A stretch of DNA of 64,000 nt from VXNE01 sp965208745 (GCA_965208745.1 CBDBPN010000004.1:3596001-3660000); one strand, 5' to 3'; positions 26,332-35,377 are shown, numbered from the stretch's first letter. The notes: generated by a model from the letters alone, not told the origin. Translations and numbers: made by a program.

Positions 26332-27283
26332 GCATCCGTCGGACCACGATGTCCGCGCAACGGCGGCTCTCGCTGAAGAAGTGGGGCGGGGGGAGCGCGT
26401 CCCGCAGGCGGTAGCCGTCGCTCGACAGGTAGACGTGTCCCTGCGTGCGCAGCAACGCGATGCCGCGCGAGAGCTTGTTGCCCCGGTGTGGGCGGCGTTT
26501 CCTGAGGGCGATGACGCCGACCGTCGCCTGCGCGGACAGGGCCTCGTAGAGCATCGAGACGCTGTCTGCGGTCACCCAGACGTAGGCCGCCTCCGCGAGG
26601 GCGTCCTCAAGGAAGTCCGAGGCGGTGGTGCGCCAGTGCCGGAAGGTGAAGTTCGGCGCTTCGGGAAGGGCTGCGCGGAACGCGGCGGGCGTGCGGGGGG
26701 AGTCGCACACCGACCAGTGGGTTTCCGGAGAGGACCGGGCGATCTCGGTCACCTGCGTGGCGATCTCGCCGGGGTCCCACTCGAAGTGACGGTTCCTGCC
26801 GCCGACCAGGATGAGCCCCTGCCCGGCGCGCTTGTCGCCGCGGGTGGCGGGGCAGACGACGCCCCGGGTCTCGACGAGGTTGCCCTTGCGCAGGTAGCGG
26901 TCGTGCCGCGGCACGAAGATGAGGTCGAACCACCGGTGCGGGAGGCTGGGTTTCATCAGGGCGACCACCCGGCCACCGCAGACGAAGCGCGTCAGGAGCA
27001 TGTACAGGTGCGTGCGGTGGCCGACGCCGACGATCAGGTCGGGAACGGGAATCTCGATGTCCCCATGCAGGGCATGGCCCCGGAGCTGACGCCAGAGCAG
27101 GTGGGTGAAGCGGATGTCGAACCGGTGGATCTCGAGCGCGACCCGTTCGGCGAGGGCCTGCAGCAGGCCGAGGGATTGCTTCTCGTGCCCCGGCTTGCCG
27201 TCCGTGAAGCGCCAGACCACGACGCGGCGCGGGCGAGGCTGCCCACGGGTGATTTCCGGACTTCCTGGTTCGGGTGAGCGCAC
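26297..27283 (-). CDS. ELM1 / GtrOC1-like family protein
   Basis: A 328-residue protein of the mitochondrial-fission ELM1-like family (PF06258), common in proteobacterial LPS loci and predicted to have a GT-B glycosyltransferase fold. Recognisable segments are WRFTDGKPGHEKQSLGL, FVPRHDRY, LILVGGRNRHFEWD and VWVTADSVSMLYEAL, the last being the donor-site motif. The start is a GTG at 27283, and about 20 residues precede the conserved domain, so a later start is possible. The role is probably in envelope glycan synthesis. Confidence 0.85.
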   Translation of the reverse strand: MRSPEPGSPEITRGQPRPRRVVVWRFTDGKPGHEKQSLGLLQALAERVALEIHRFDIRFTHLLWRQLRGHALHGDIEIPVPDLIVGVGHRTHLYMLLTRFVCGGRVVALMKPSLPHRWFDLIFVPRHDRYLRKGNLVETRGVVCPATRGDKRAGQGLILVGGRNRHFEWDPGEIATQVTEIARSSPETHWSVCDSPRTPAAFRAALPEAPNFTFRHWRTTASDFLEDALAEAAYVWVTADSVSMLYEALSAQATVGVIALRKRRPHRGNKLSRGIALLRTQGHVYLSSDGYRLRDALPPPHFFSESRRCADIVVRRMLSPSPAVPHTP

Positions 27284-27348
27284 CGCGCACCGTCGTTAAG
27301 CGATCGTGTCGGGCGACTATACGACGCACGGACCTTGCGCGCCGCCGT

Positions 27349-27721
27349 CTAGTCCTCGGCAGACTCGTGGTGTTTGATGAAGTCCACCGTCTTGCGAAAC
27401 GCGTCGGTCTGCGCATCGGCGTTCCGTGCGGGGGCGCCGCCAATCGTCAATCCCGGCACACCAGGCACCACCACTTCTGCAAACTCGCCTCTGGATTTGA
27501 CCAACGCCGGCACGATCACCAAGTGTCCGGCGCCTCTGTACTCCAAGCGTTGGACCGGGTACTCGAAGCCCTTTGCCTGCAGTCGCGCCACGACTCGTTC
27601 GGAAGCGATGTCGGACGGCCAGACCGCATCGGCGTCGCCCGAACTCAGCAGGATGGGCGACTTGATGTTCTCCACCTGGATCCAACGCGGATCATCGCTG
27701 TCTGCCAGAATACCAATGTGG
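27349..27721 (-). pseudogene. C-terminal remnant of a second BAAT-type hydrolase
   Basis: About 120 codons homologous to the C-terminus of the next gene upstream. ILADSDDPRWIQVENIKSPI aligns with DHDYDDPRWIPVERIQSPI, and DAFRKTVDFIKHH with AAFRKTIMYIKRH. The segment begins directly after the stop of the full gene (27724). An ATG at 27675 gives a 108-residue open frame, but the catalytic nucleophile region is missing, so it is probably what remains of a tandem paralogue. Confidence 0.65.
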
Positions 27722-27723
27722 GG

Positions 27724-29151
27724 CTAGCCGGAGGAACCGTGACGTTTGATATACATGATCGTCTTTCGGAAAGCAGCCGTTTGCGCATGTGCGTTGGCTC
27801 TTGGATGTCCCCCCATGCTCAGGAAACCGTAGCTCTGACTGCGCATGCGATCCGCAAGGGATTTGACCAGCATTGGCATGGATACTACATGGCTCGCGCC
27901 CGCATAGTTGATGTGCTCGGCCGGGTATGCAAAGTTCTTGGCCTTGAGCCGTTCGAGAATTCTCTGCGAAGCGATGTCGGCGGCCCACAGACCATCCGCG
28001 TCGCCGGTGATCATCAGGATGGGCGACTGTATGCGCTCAACGGGAATCCAGCGAGGATCGTCGTAGTCATGGTCGGTGATGCCCTTGCGGAAGACCTCGC
28101 GGGACTGGTGCGACGGAGCCCAGATCCCGCTTTTGGTCAGGCCTGAGTACTGCCAATCCACGTAAGGCAGGGGTTTCCCGTTCAGCGTCCAGCCTGGCCC
28201 TGACCCAAGATCCTCGGTACAGCAACCCGCGAAGACCATGTTGGCGGGCACTTCTGCAATAACAGCGGACACCTGGTCAGGAAAGGCCGAAGCGATCAGG
28301 AGCACCCCTTCGCCGCCCCGGGAGGCGCCGAGGATGACGACGCGATCCCGTCCATAGCGATCCGCAAGCCACTTCATCGATTCGCTGAAATACTCCAGCG
28401 GGATACTGAGCAGCATCCTGGGCCGACCCGGGTAGTTGAAATGAGCCAGAGCAAGTGCGGTGATGCCATGGGATGCCAGTAACGCGGCTTTACCTTCGTA
28501 AACTCCACCGCCAGACCCGGTCACGATCATGGCCACCGGGTTCGGGCCGCCGTCGGGCGCTTCGTATAGCACCCCGCGAATATCGCCTTCAGATACGGGT
28601 ATGCGTTTGACCCCATCGGCGATGAAGGACACGCTTTGCGAGGCCGTGGCAGCGGGGGCCGTGCCTGCCAGTGCACCCCGTAGTTCGGCGCGGAAGTTGA
28701 CGACCACGGGATCCCTGCGGAGTTCGTAGGTCGCGTTCCATGAGTCGAAGTCGGGAAACGAGGGCCAGTCCTCATGGCGATTGACGACGCTGGCGCCGTC
28801 CAGTTCATCGAGGGGCACGGGCAACATGGACCAGAAGAGCGCCTCGGCGTCTACGCCCTGGTAAGTGCCTGCGAGTGAGGCTGATGATGATGTGTCAACG
28901 AAACCGATGTGGTTGGCGAAGTAAATGCCACGAGAAGACCACACTTGCCCTCCGTTGTCAGTGAAGGTGCCTTCAATCCACACTTCGGAGCCGGGGGGCG
29001 CTCCGGCGACTGCGACGTGGGCTGGTTCGGTCATCAAACGTTCGGCCGGTGCAACATGCAAATTCAGCTCTGATGCGTCTGTGTCGAATGAGACCCAAGC
29101 GAGGCCGCCAACGAGGAGATTCGTCAGTATCGCAAGGAAGATTCTTGTCAT
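27724..29151 (-). CDS. BAAT-type acyl-CoA thioesterase / acyltransferase family protein
   Basis: A 475-residue exported protein. A signal peptide covers about residues 1-27 (IFLAILTNLLVGGLAW). An N-terminal beta domain (acyl-CoA thioesterase/BAAT N-terminal type) is followed by an alpha/beta hydrolase domain with PVAMIVTGSGGGVYEGKAAL and the nucleophile elbow GASRGGEG. The His is probably in the ASHVVSMP segment. The family hydrolyses or transfers acyl thioesters; the extracytoplasmic location argues against CoA esters and for an unknown ester. Base composition is lower in GC than the flanks, suggesting transfer. A truncated copy follows. Confidence 0.8.
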   Translation of the reverse strand: MTRIFLAILTNLLVGGLAWVSFDTDASELNLHVAPAERLMTEPAHVAVAGAPPGSEVWIEGTFTDNGGQVWSSRGIYFANHIGFVDTSSSASLAGTYQGVDAEALFWSMLPVPLDELDGASVVNRHEDWPSFPDFDSWNATYELRRDPVVVNFRAELRGALAGTAPAATASQSVSFIADGVKRIPVSEGDIRGVLYEAPDGGPNPVAMIVTGSGGGVYEGKAALLASHGITALALAHFNYPGRPRMLLSIPLEYFSESMKWLADRYGRDRVVILGASRGGEGVLLIASAFPDQVSAVIAEVPANMVFAGCCTEDLGSGPGWTLNGKPLPYVDWQYSGLTKSGIWAPSHQSREVFRKGITDHDYDDPRWIPVERIQSPILMITGDADGLWAADIASQRILERLKAKNFAYPAEHINYAGASHVVSMPMLVKSLADRMRSQSYGFLSMGGHPRANAHAQTAAFRKTIMYIKRHGSSG

Positions 29152-29461
29152 CTTTCGGGCTTCCGCAGGGTTGATTGGAATAATGCCACGATTCTGCCAC
29201 CGGCAATCACGGCGACTTCGAACGCGCCTGCCGGCAGCTCGCGGATCCCGCTCCGGGTCCGGCCGCCGCCCCCGGGCCCTGTGGAACGGCTGCGTCGGGC
29301 GCGCCAACGGCTCCGCGCGGCACGAGTTCTTCGACAACTCTCGGCAGCCGCGCCGGGCGCGGGGTTGCGGAACGCCCGAATGTCCTAAAGCCGGTACAGT
29401 CGCTTGCGGTGGTGGGCGGAACTGAATAACGTTCACGGGTCGTGCTTTCCGGGGCCAGGCC
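29152..29461. other. Divergent intergenic region, no gene seen
   Basis: 310 bp between the BAAT-type gene and the methyltransferase, both starts facing outward. I see no convincing gene or repeat; it presumably carries both promoters. Confidence 0.5.
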
Positions 29462-30094
29462 GTGATTCGAGGACGGCGCTCCCGTGTCGGCGTCTTCTTC
29501 CGGGCGCTGCGCCTGCTGCACTACCGCAGGTCCTTCGTCCGCACGACCGGGTTGCTGCGGTCTTTCCGCGAACGCAAACCCGTCGATGCGGCCGGGGAGC
29601 CCCTGCCCTGGATCAACTATCCCGCCATCCACCTGCTCGACGAGCGGTTGCGGCCGGAGCATGCGGTGTTCGAGTACGGCGCGGGTCACTCCACGCTCTT
29701 TTTCGCCGCCCGGTGCGGCGCCGTGACCGCGGTCGAGCATGACCGCGCGTGGTACGAGGAGGTCCGGCGCATGGCTCCTGAGCACGTCACGCTGCTCTAT
29801 CGGGCGACGGGGCCGGGCTACTGGAACGCGGCCGTCGAGACGGAGGGGTCCTACGACCTGATCGTGGTCGACGGCATGGAACGGGCGCGTTGCCTGACGA
29901 GTGCTGTCGGGGCGCTTTCCGCCGCGGGGGTCGTCCTGCTCGACGATGCGCACCGCGAGGCCTACCGCTCGGCGGTGCAGGGCTGCCGGGACGCCGGCTT
30001 CCGGACGCTGAGACTGGCCGGTCCGAAGCCCGACCACCTGCCGGAGACGGAGTGCCTGCTGATCTATCGGGACGGGAACTGTTTCGGGATCTGA
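29462..30094 (+). CDS. SAM-dependent methyltransferase-like protein
   Basis: A 210-residue class I methyltransferase fold. Motif I is VFEYGAGHSTLFFAARC, followed by VTAVEHDRAWYEEV and DLIVVDGMERARCL. The GAGHST variant occurs in small FkbM-like or O-methyltransferase-like proteins of polysaccharide loci. It starts with GTG at 29462. The target is unknown. It converges on the SDR gene, 18 bp away. Confidence 0.72.
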   Translation: MIRGRRSRVGVFFRALRLLHYRRSFVRTTGLLRSFRERKPVDAAGEPLPWINYPAIHLLDERLRPEHAVFEYGAGHSTLFFAARCGAVTAVEHDRAWYEEVRRMAPEHVTLLYRATGPGYWNAAVETEGSYDLIVVDGMERARCLTSAVGALSAAGVVLLDDAHREAYRSAVQGCRDAGFRTLRLAGPKPDHLPETECLLIYRDGNCFGI

Positions 30095-30112
30095 CCCCGC
30101 CGTCCGGCCGGG

Positions 30113-30892
30113 TCAGGAGATGCTCCGTCCCCCGTCGACCGGCAGGCACACGCCGGTCAGGAACTCCGCCTCGTCGGAGGCCAGGAACGCGGCGGCGGCA
30201 GCGACATCGGCTGGTTCGGCAAGGCGGCGCAGGGGTATGCCCCGGATGAGCGCGGCCCGGTTCTCCTCGGGCAGGGTGTCGACACCGAGGGCCCCGCGCA
30301 TGAACCCCGTGTCGGCGGCCACCGGGTTCAGCGCGTTGACGCGGATACGATACCGCGCGAGCTCCACCGCGAGGCCGCGCGTCATCGTCATCACGGCGCC
30401 CTTGGTGGAGTTGTAGACGGTGACGCCGGGACGCGGGGCGACGGCGCCGATGGACGCGGTGTTGACGATCACGCCGCCGCCCCGCTCGATCATGTGGGGT
30501 ACGGCGTACTTGACGCCGAGCCATACCCCCTTGACGTTCGTGGCGAAGACGCGGTCGAACTCGGCCTCCTCAAGGTCCCAGACCGGCCCGGAGAGGTGCG
30601 AGAAGCCGGCGTTGTTGACGAGGACGTCCAACCGTCCCGCGAGTCCCAGCGCGTCGGCGACCATCGCCTCAACGGCTTCGGGCAGGGACACGTCCACGCG
30701 CCTGGGGACGGCTCGGCCCCCGGCGTCGCCGATCTCGGCCGCCACCCGGTCGAGGGCCTCCGCGTTCACGTCGGCGGCCAGCACGGTCGCGCCTTCCGCG
30801 GCGAAGCGCTTCGCCATGGCCTCGCCGAATCCTGACGCTGCGCCCGTGACCACTACCGTCCGGTCCTCGAACCGGTTCCCGAGGGTTTGCAT
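30113..30892 (-). CDS. SDR-family NAD(P)-dependent oxidoreductase
   Basis: Classical short-chain dehydrogenase, 259 residues. Cofactor motif TGAASGFGEAMA (residues 17-28), structural NNAG, catalytic Ser in NTASIG, and YNSTK carrying catalytic Tyr and Lys are all present. It resembles the FabG/3-oxoacyl-ACP reductase and polyol dehydrogenase group; the substrate cannot be assigned. It lies 15 bp downstream of cysE, possibly on the same transcript. Confidence 0.9.
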   Translation of the reverse strand: MQTLGNRFEDRTVVVTGAASGFGEAMAKRFAAEGATVLAADVNAEALDRVAAEIGDAGGRAVPRRVDVSLPEAVEAMVADALGLAGRLDVLVNNAGFSHLSGPVWDLEEAEFDRVFATNVKGVWLGVKYAVPHMIERGGGVIVNTASIGAVAPRPGVTVYNSTKGAVMTMTRGLAVELARYRIRVNALNPVAADTGFMRGALGVDTLPEENRAALIRGIPLRRLAEPADVAAAAAFLASDEAEFLTGVCLPVDGGRSIS

Positions 30893-30907
30893 GCCGGCCC
30901 GTGCTCG

Positions 30908-31747
30908 CTACTCGATGCGCTGATCCATGCCGAGCGCGGGGGACTCCTCGCTCGGCCGGCCGACGATCACGGCGGGTACTCCGGCGACGGTGACGTGGGG
31001 CGGGACGTCGTGGAGCACGACGCTGCCGGCACCGACCTTCGCGCCTTCCCCCACTTCGATGTTGCCGATGATCTTGCAGCCCGCGGCGAGCAGGACCCCG
31101 CGGCGGATCTTCGGATGCCGGTCGCCGACCTCCTTGCCGGTGCCGCCCAGGGTCACCGAGTGCAGGATCGAGACGTCGTCGTCGATGACGGCCGTCTCGC
31201 CGACCACGACGCCCGTCGCGTGGTCGAGCATGATCCCGCGGCCGATGCGGGCCGCCGGGTGGATGTCCACGCCGAGCCCGACGCTGATCTGGCTCTGGAA
31301 GAACCTCGCGAGCGTGCGGCGGTCGTGCCGCCACAGCCAGTGCGCGATGCGATGGGCCTGCAACGCGTGGAAGCCCTTGTAGTAGAGGAACGGGCTCGAG
31401 AGGTCGTCGCAGGCCGGGTCGCGCGCGTAGTTGGCGAGGATGTCCGTCTCCGCCGCGCCGAGGATCGCGGGATCGTCCGAGATCGCTTCGGCGATGACGT
31501 CGCGGATCAGCATGGTCGGCAACATCGGGTTGTCGAGCTTGCTGGCCAGGCGGAAGCTGAGCGCGGCCCCGAAGGAACCGTGGTTCAGGATGGTCGCGTG
31601 GAAGTAGCTGCCGAGGATCGGCTCTTCGCGCGCCTTCTGCTCCGCTTCGACGCGCAGCAGTTCCCAGACGTCCTCGCGACGCGCGGACTGGAGCCCGCGG
31701 TGCGCGGCGACGATGTCCGCGGGCTGCCTCTGCGTTGCGCTCGCCAT
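30908..31747 (-). CDS. cysE: Serine O-acetyltransferase
   Basis: Makes O-acetylserine from serine and acetyl-CoA, the first step of cysteine synthesis; 279 residues. The N-terminal helical domain (VWELLRVEAEQKAREEPIL) precedes a left-handed beta-helix of hexapeptide repeats with HPAARIGRGIMLDHATG and VTLGGTGKE; the last two are the CysE active-site signatures. The C-terminal tail is short. nadK is divergent. Confidence 0.95.
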   Translation of the reverse strand: MASATQRQPADIVAAHRGLQSARREDVWELLRVEAEQKAREEPILGSYFHATILNHGSFGAALSFRLASKLDNPMLPTMLIRDVIAEAISDDPAILGAAETDILANYARDPACDDLSSPFLYYKGFHALQAHRIAHWLWRHDRRTLARFFQSQISVGLGVDIHPAARIGRGIMLDHATGVVVGETAVIDDDVSILHSVTLGGTGKEVGDRHPKIRRGVLLAAGCKIIGNIEVGEGAKVGAGSVVLHDVPPHVTVAGVPAVIVGRPSEESPALGMDQRIE

Positions 31748-31815
31748 GGAGTGCCCCTCGTGCGAACCGGCGCGTAGCCTGAACGCAGCGCCGGGAGATT
31801 TCAAGCGGGCGCCAC

Positions 31816-31845
31816 GAGCGGATAACGAGCGGATAACGAGCGGAT
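31816..31845. repeat. 11-bp direct repeat, 2.7 copies
   Basis: GAGCGGATAAC occurs at 31816-31826 and 31827-31837, with GAGCGGAT at 31838-31845. It lies in the cysE-nadK divergent intergenic region and may be a regulator-binding array or simple slippage. Confidence 0.6.
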
Positions 31846-31936
31846 GGTCCGTCCCCTCGAGCTTTCGCATCCAGGGTTGGGATGGACACCCGACTGGGCC
31901 TATATTCGCCACTTGAGGTGCGATGGCGCAAGCTGG

Positions 31937-32830
31937 ATGCCGGACTCGAACGAACAGCGATTCGCAACCGTGGGCCTCGTGGGCAGGACGGGCGGTCCCC
32001 ATGTCGTCGACTCGGTCGTGGCGGTGGAGGACGTCCTCGTGCGGGCCGGCGTGGAGGTGGTCCTGGAGGCGGACACGGCGCGCATGCTTCCGGGGCGGCG
32101 GCACGCCACGGCGCCGCGGGCCGACCTGGGCAGCCAGTGCGACCTCATCGTCGTCGTCGGCGGCGACGGCAGCATTCTCGGGGTGGCGCGCGATCTGGCC
32201 CACAGCGGCGTACTGGTGCTGGGCGTCAACCGCGGCGGCCTCGGCTTTCTCGCGGACGTTTCTCCGGAACAGATCGAGCACAAGATCGGCGCGGTGCTCG
32301 CCGGCGAGTACACCGTGGACGAACGCTTCCTGCTCGAGGCGCGCATCGAGCGCGGCGGCGACACCCTCGAGCGGTCCGCCGCCCTCAACGACGTGGTGGT
32401 GCACGCCGCCCCGGCGTCCCGGATGATGGACTTCGCGCTGTACGTCGATGGTGAGTTCGTCTACGAGCAGCGCTCCGACGGCGTGATCGTCTCCACCCCC
32501 ACCGGCTCCACCGCATACGCACTGTCCGCCGGCGGACCGATCATGCATCCGGGCCTGGACGCGATCGTCATCGTTCCGATGTTTCCCCACACGCTCACGT
32601 CCCGGCCGCTGGTCGTGCGCGGGACCGCGGAGATACGCATCGTGGCGGGGGGGCTCGCCGCGGGTCCCCGGGTGAGCTGCGACTCGCAGGTGGACTACAC
32701 CATCCTGCCGGGAGACGCCCTCCACATCGCCAAGTACCCCCACACGCTCCACCTCGCCTACCCGATGGACCACGGGTTCTTCGAGTCCTGCCGCAGCAAG
32801 CTCGACTGGGCGAGCCGGCTGGGCGGCTGA
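31937..32830 (+). CDS. nadK: NAD kinase
   Basis: ATP-dependent NAD kinase producing NADP; 297 residues. The catalytic GGDGS motif is at residues 75-79 (VVVGGDGSILG), then NRGGLGFLADV, the family-specific NDVVVH segment and TPTGSTAYALSAGGP. The ATG at 31937 is chosen over the in-frame codons from 31844, since VGLVGR then falls at the usual distance. It is monocistronic here. Confidence 0.96.
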   Translation: MPDSNEQRFATVGLVGRTGGPHVVDSVVAVEDVLVRAGVEVVLEADTARMLPGRRHATAPRADLGSQCDLIVVVGGDGSILGVARDLAHSGVLVLGVNRGGLGFLADVSPEQIEHKIGAVLAGEYTVDERFLLEARIERGGDTLERSAALNDVVVHAAPASRMMDFALYVDGEFVYEQRSDGVIVSTPTGSTAYALSAGGPIMHPGLDAIVIVPMFPHTLTSRPLVVRGTAEIRIVAGGLAAGPRVSCDSQVDYTILPGDALHIAKYPHTLHLAYPMDHGFFESCRSKLDWASRLGG

Positions 32831-33206
32831 GGGCGTCCGGGCGGCCGCGGGGGCCCCGCCGGGACCGAGTGCTCGGGGCGACGGGGAGCCGCCCCGCGTT
32901 TCCCACCGCCCGCCCACCGGCGCTTTGTCATTCGAGGAGATCGCGCCCGCGGACGGCCGGCGGAAAAACGCTCCCTGGCCGGGCCGATCGTCGGTCCCCG
33001 GCCCAACAGCCGGGCCGGGAGCCGCCATACGCCGCGAGTTGCGTCCCCCGCAACGGAACATCGCCCTTTTTCTTCCGGGCGGGTAGCCATCGACGGCGGC
33101 TCCAGCCCGCGAGGAGAACATCGCCCGCCCCCTTTCCTGTTTGCCTGTACAGCATTCTGGGGGTGGCCTTTCCCCTGATCCCAAGACCCCCCAAGGAACC
33201 CCTCTG
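32831..33206. other. Intergenic region, no gene seen
   Basis: A 376-bp GC-rich stretch after nadK with several small palindromes and no open frame resembling a protein. A LexA-box-like sequence lies at 33137-33152 (CTGT-N8-ACAG), but one such match is expected by chance in a window this long. Confidence 0.4.
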
Positions 33207-33749
33207 GTGGCAGCCAAACGTCGCCGGCGACCGCGCCGGGCCAGCATCGAGTTTCGTCCCCGGGGCCGTGGCGGCGCGCGGCCCGGCGCCGGGCGGCCGC
33301 GTGTCCGCCGGTCGCGGGTGCCGCACCGCCCTCGTGGCGGCGTGCCCGGCCATTGCCCGGTGCTGGTTACGCTGCGTGTGCTGGACGGCGCGAGTTCCGG
33401 CCTGTGGTTCGACGGCTGGAAGGCCGTGCGCCGCCACCAGCGGGGCGGTACGCGGACCCCGGTCGCCAGTGCGAAGTGGCGCCGGCGAGGAACTTGGCTG
33501 TTGTCCAGGGGTTGGCGACGGATCGGCCTGATCGATCCCGCCGAGGTGCCGGGCGCCTCGCGGAATGGCCGCGGTCACGGGCGGCACAGCGGATCGGCGG
33601 CGGTGGCCGCGCAGGGAGTCCGGCCGGCCGTCCCGCCCGAGGCGCTCTGTCGGGTAGCGCCTGGTTTGGGATCACCCCCACCCATCATGTCGCCAGCGTA
33701 TTGTGCGCTTCGGAGGCGGCGTCCGGTGGCTCGTCGATGTCGCGGGTGA
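33207..33749 (+). pseudogene. Internally deleted RAYT (REP-associated tyrosine transposase)
   Basis: The frame starts at a GTG, with a basic N-terminus (VAAKRRRRPRRASIEFRP), GGARPGAGRP, then PGHCPVLVTLRVLDG, which matches the start of Y1 transposases of the RAYT group. It then jumps straight to the family's C-terminal WFDGW ... GTWLLSRGWRRIGLIDPAEVPG. The whole middle, with the HUH motif and catalytic Tyr, is missing without loss of frame. It is therefore a catalytically dead remnant. Family recognition is from memory of these two end motifs. Confidence 0.6.
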
Positions 33750-34287
33750 CGCCAGCGTCGTCGGTCCAGAGGGTGACGAGCGCCCGGGGATTGGCGACGA
33801 CGACCTCGCGCGCGCCCTCGTCCCCGCGCAGTCGCGAGAGGGCCTCGAAGTGGTCCTCCGCGAACCCGACGGGATGTCCGGGGCGACCGCGGCACATCGG
33901 GCGGACGATGCGTCCCGGGCCGGCGAGGGAGCGGAGGCGGCGGAGCGTGACCGCCTCGACGAACGGCATGTCGGCGAGGCCGACGAACACGTGGGCGTGC
34001 CCGCGTGCGGCCGCGGCCCCGGCGGCGAGGCTCCGGCCCATGCCTTCGCGGGCGTCTCCCGCCACGACGACCGCGCATCCGAGCGCTCGCACCAGTGCGG
34101 CAGCATCGTCATCGCCGGGCGCGACGACGACCAGCACGTCCGCGAAGACCTCGGCGTAGCGCCCGGCGGTGCGTGCGAGCATGGGGGTCCCGTCGATGGG
34201 GTGGAAGCGCTTGTCGCCGCCGAAGCGGCGCGACACGCCGGCGGCGAGCAGGATCGCGGCGGGGTCCGGGTTTGCTGTGACCCTCAG
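33685..34287 (-). CDS. MobA-like NTP transferase (molybdenum cofactor nucleotidyltransferase type)
   Basis: About 200 residues. The nucleotide-binding start is AAILLAAGVSRRFGGDKRF, followed by VFVGLADMPFV and GRPGHPVGF, as in MocA/CoxC-type molybdopterin cytidylyl- or adenylyltransferases. That loop requires a start upstream of the GTG at 34236; the only candidate before the in-frame limit is a CTG at 34287 that overlaps the xdhC stop, so the 5' end is uncertain. It follows xdhC and presumably modifies the cofactor of a molybdenum hydroxylase encoded elsewhere. Its end overlaps the RAYT remnant frame. Confidence 0.75.
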   Translation of the reverse strand: MRVTANPDPAAILLAAGVSRRFGGDKRFHPIDGTPMLARTAGRYAEVFADVLVVVAPGDDDAAALVRALGCAVVVAGDAREGMGRSLAAGAAAARGHAHVFVGLADMPFVEAVTLRRLRSLAGPGRIVRPMCRGRPGHPVGFAEDHFEALSRLRGDEGAREVVVANPRALVTLWTDDAGVTRDIDEPPDAASEAHNTLAT

Positions 34288-35297
34288 GCTCCTGCCGCGA
34301 CGGCGGCAACGGTCTCGAGCCGGGCGCGCGCGGCGGCGCCGACGCCCTGTCGGACCGCGGTGATCTCGGCGAGGATGGCGATGGCGATCTCGGGGGGCGT
34401 CTTGCTGCCGATGGGCAGCCCGATCGGCGCATGCAGACGGGCGAGTTCGTCCTCCGACACGTCCAGGGACCGCAGGCGCTCGCGCCGGCTGGCCGAGGTG
34501 CGCGAAGACCCCATCGCCCCGACGTAGAACGCTTCGGTCTTCAACGCTTCCATCATGCCCATGTCGTCGATCCGGGGATCGTGCGTGAGCGCGACGATGG
34601 CCGACAGCGGGTCGTTGGCGTGCTCACGCACCGCGTCGTCCGGCATGTCCCGGATCTTCGTCACGCCCGCCACGGCGAAGTCGTCGAGCAGGTGTTCGCG
34701 CGGGTCGCAGACGGTCACCTGGTAGTCGAGGGCCAGCGCCATTTCCGCGAGGTAGGACGAGACCATGCCGGAACCGATGATGAAGAGCTGGAAGCGGGGG
34801 CCGTACGTGTGCACGAGGGTGCCGGCGTCGTGGTCGTACGCGAGGGGCCGATGGGCGTCCACGTCGACGGCGGAGAACGAGCGCCGCCCGAGGTGCACGG
34901 TGCGCTCCGCGCAGCGCCGCGCCCCGACGCGCCGGCTCACGTGCGCGAAGTGCTCGCGGTACCGTGCGGTGGGCTCGAGGGGTTCCACCACGATGTCGAG
35001 GTGCCCGCCGCACGGCAGGCCGAGGCGTTCGGTCTCTTCCGGCGTGATGCCGTACTGGAAGAACTGCGCCCGCTCGCCCGCGAGTTCCCCCGCCATGAGC
35101 TTCTCGAGCAGGTCGTCTTCCACGCAGCCGCCGGACAGCGAGCCGACGGCGCGCCCCTCGCGGTTGCAGGTCAGCAGGGACCCGACCGGGCGCGGTGACG
35201 ATCCCCACGTCTGCACGACGGTGGCGAGCCAGCAGGCTTCGCCCCCTTCGAGCCACGCATGGACCTGGTCGAGAACCTGTTGATCGACGGCCTGCAT
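34284..35297 (-). CDS. XdhC-family molybdenum hydroxylase maturation protein
   Basis: A 337-residue XdhC/CoxI-type protein that stabilises and inserts the sulfurated molybdenum cofactor. The N-terminal XdhC/CoxI domain shows TVVQTWGSSPRPVG and SLSGGCVEDDL; the C-terminal Rossmann-like domain shows LFIIGSGMVSSYLAEMAL and VALTHDPRIDD, with YVGAMGSSRT. The ATG at 35297 fits the domain start. No xanthine dehydrogenase or CO dehydrogenase subunit is in the window. Confidence 0.9.
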   Translation of the reverse strand: MQAVDQQVLDQVHAWLEGGEACWLATVVQTWGSSPRPVGSLLTCNREGRAVGSLSGGCVEDDLLEKLMAGELAGERAQFFQYGITPEETERLGLPCGGHLDIVVEPLEPTARYREHFAHVSRRVGARRCAERTVHLGRRSFSAVDVDAHRPLAYDHDAGTLVHTYGPRFQLFIIGSGMVSSYLAEMALALDYQVTVCDPREHLLDDFAVAGVTKIRDMPDDAVREHANDPLSAIVALTHDPRIDDMGMMEALKTEAFYVGAMGSSRTSASRRERLRSLDVSEDELARLHAPIGLPIGSKTPPEIAIAILAEITAVRQGVGAAARARLETVAAVAAGA

Positions 35298-35377
35298 GGT
35301 CCGGAGTTTAGCGCAGACGTGGCTCGCCGGGGGAACGACCGACCCGATCCCACGCATCCCGGACGTAGAATGCACCC

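Noticed and set aside
33137..33152. LexA-like box CTGTTTGCCTGTACAG before the RAYT remnant
   Set aside because: It fits CTGT-N8-ACAG, but about one such match is expected by chance in 64 kb and there is no sensible target gene.
32869..33587. Open frames on both strands in the gap after nadK
   Set aside because: Both are Arg/Gly/Pro-rich with no domain or ribosome site; the region is treated as intergenic up to the RAYT remnant.
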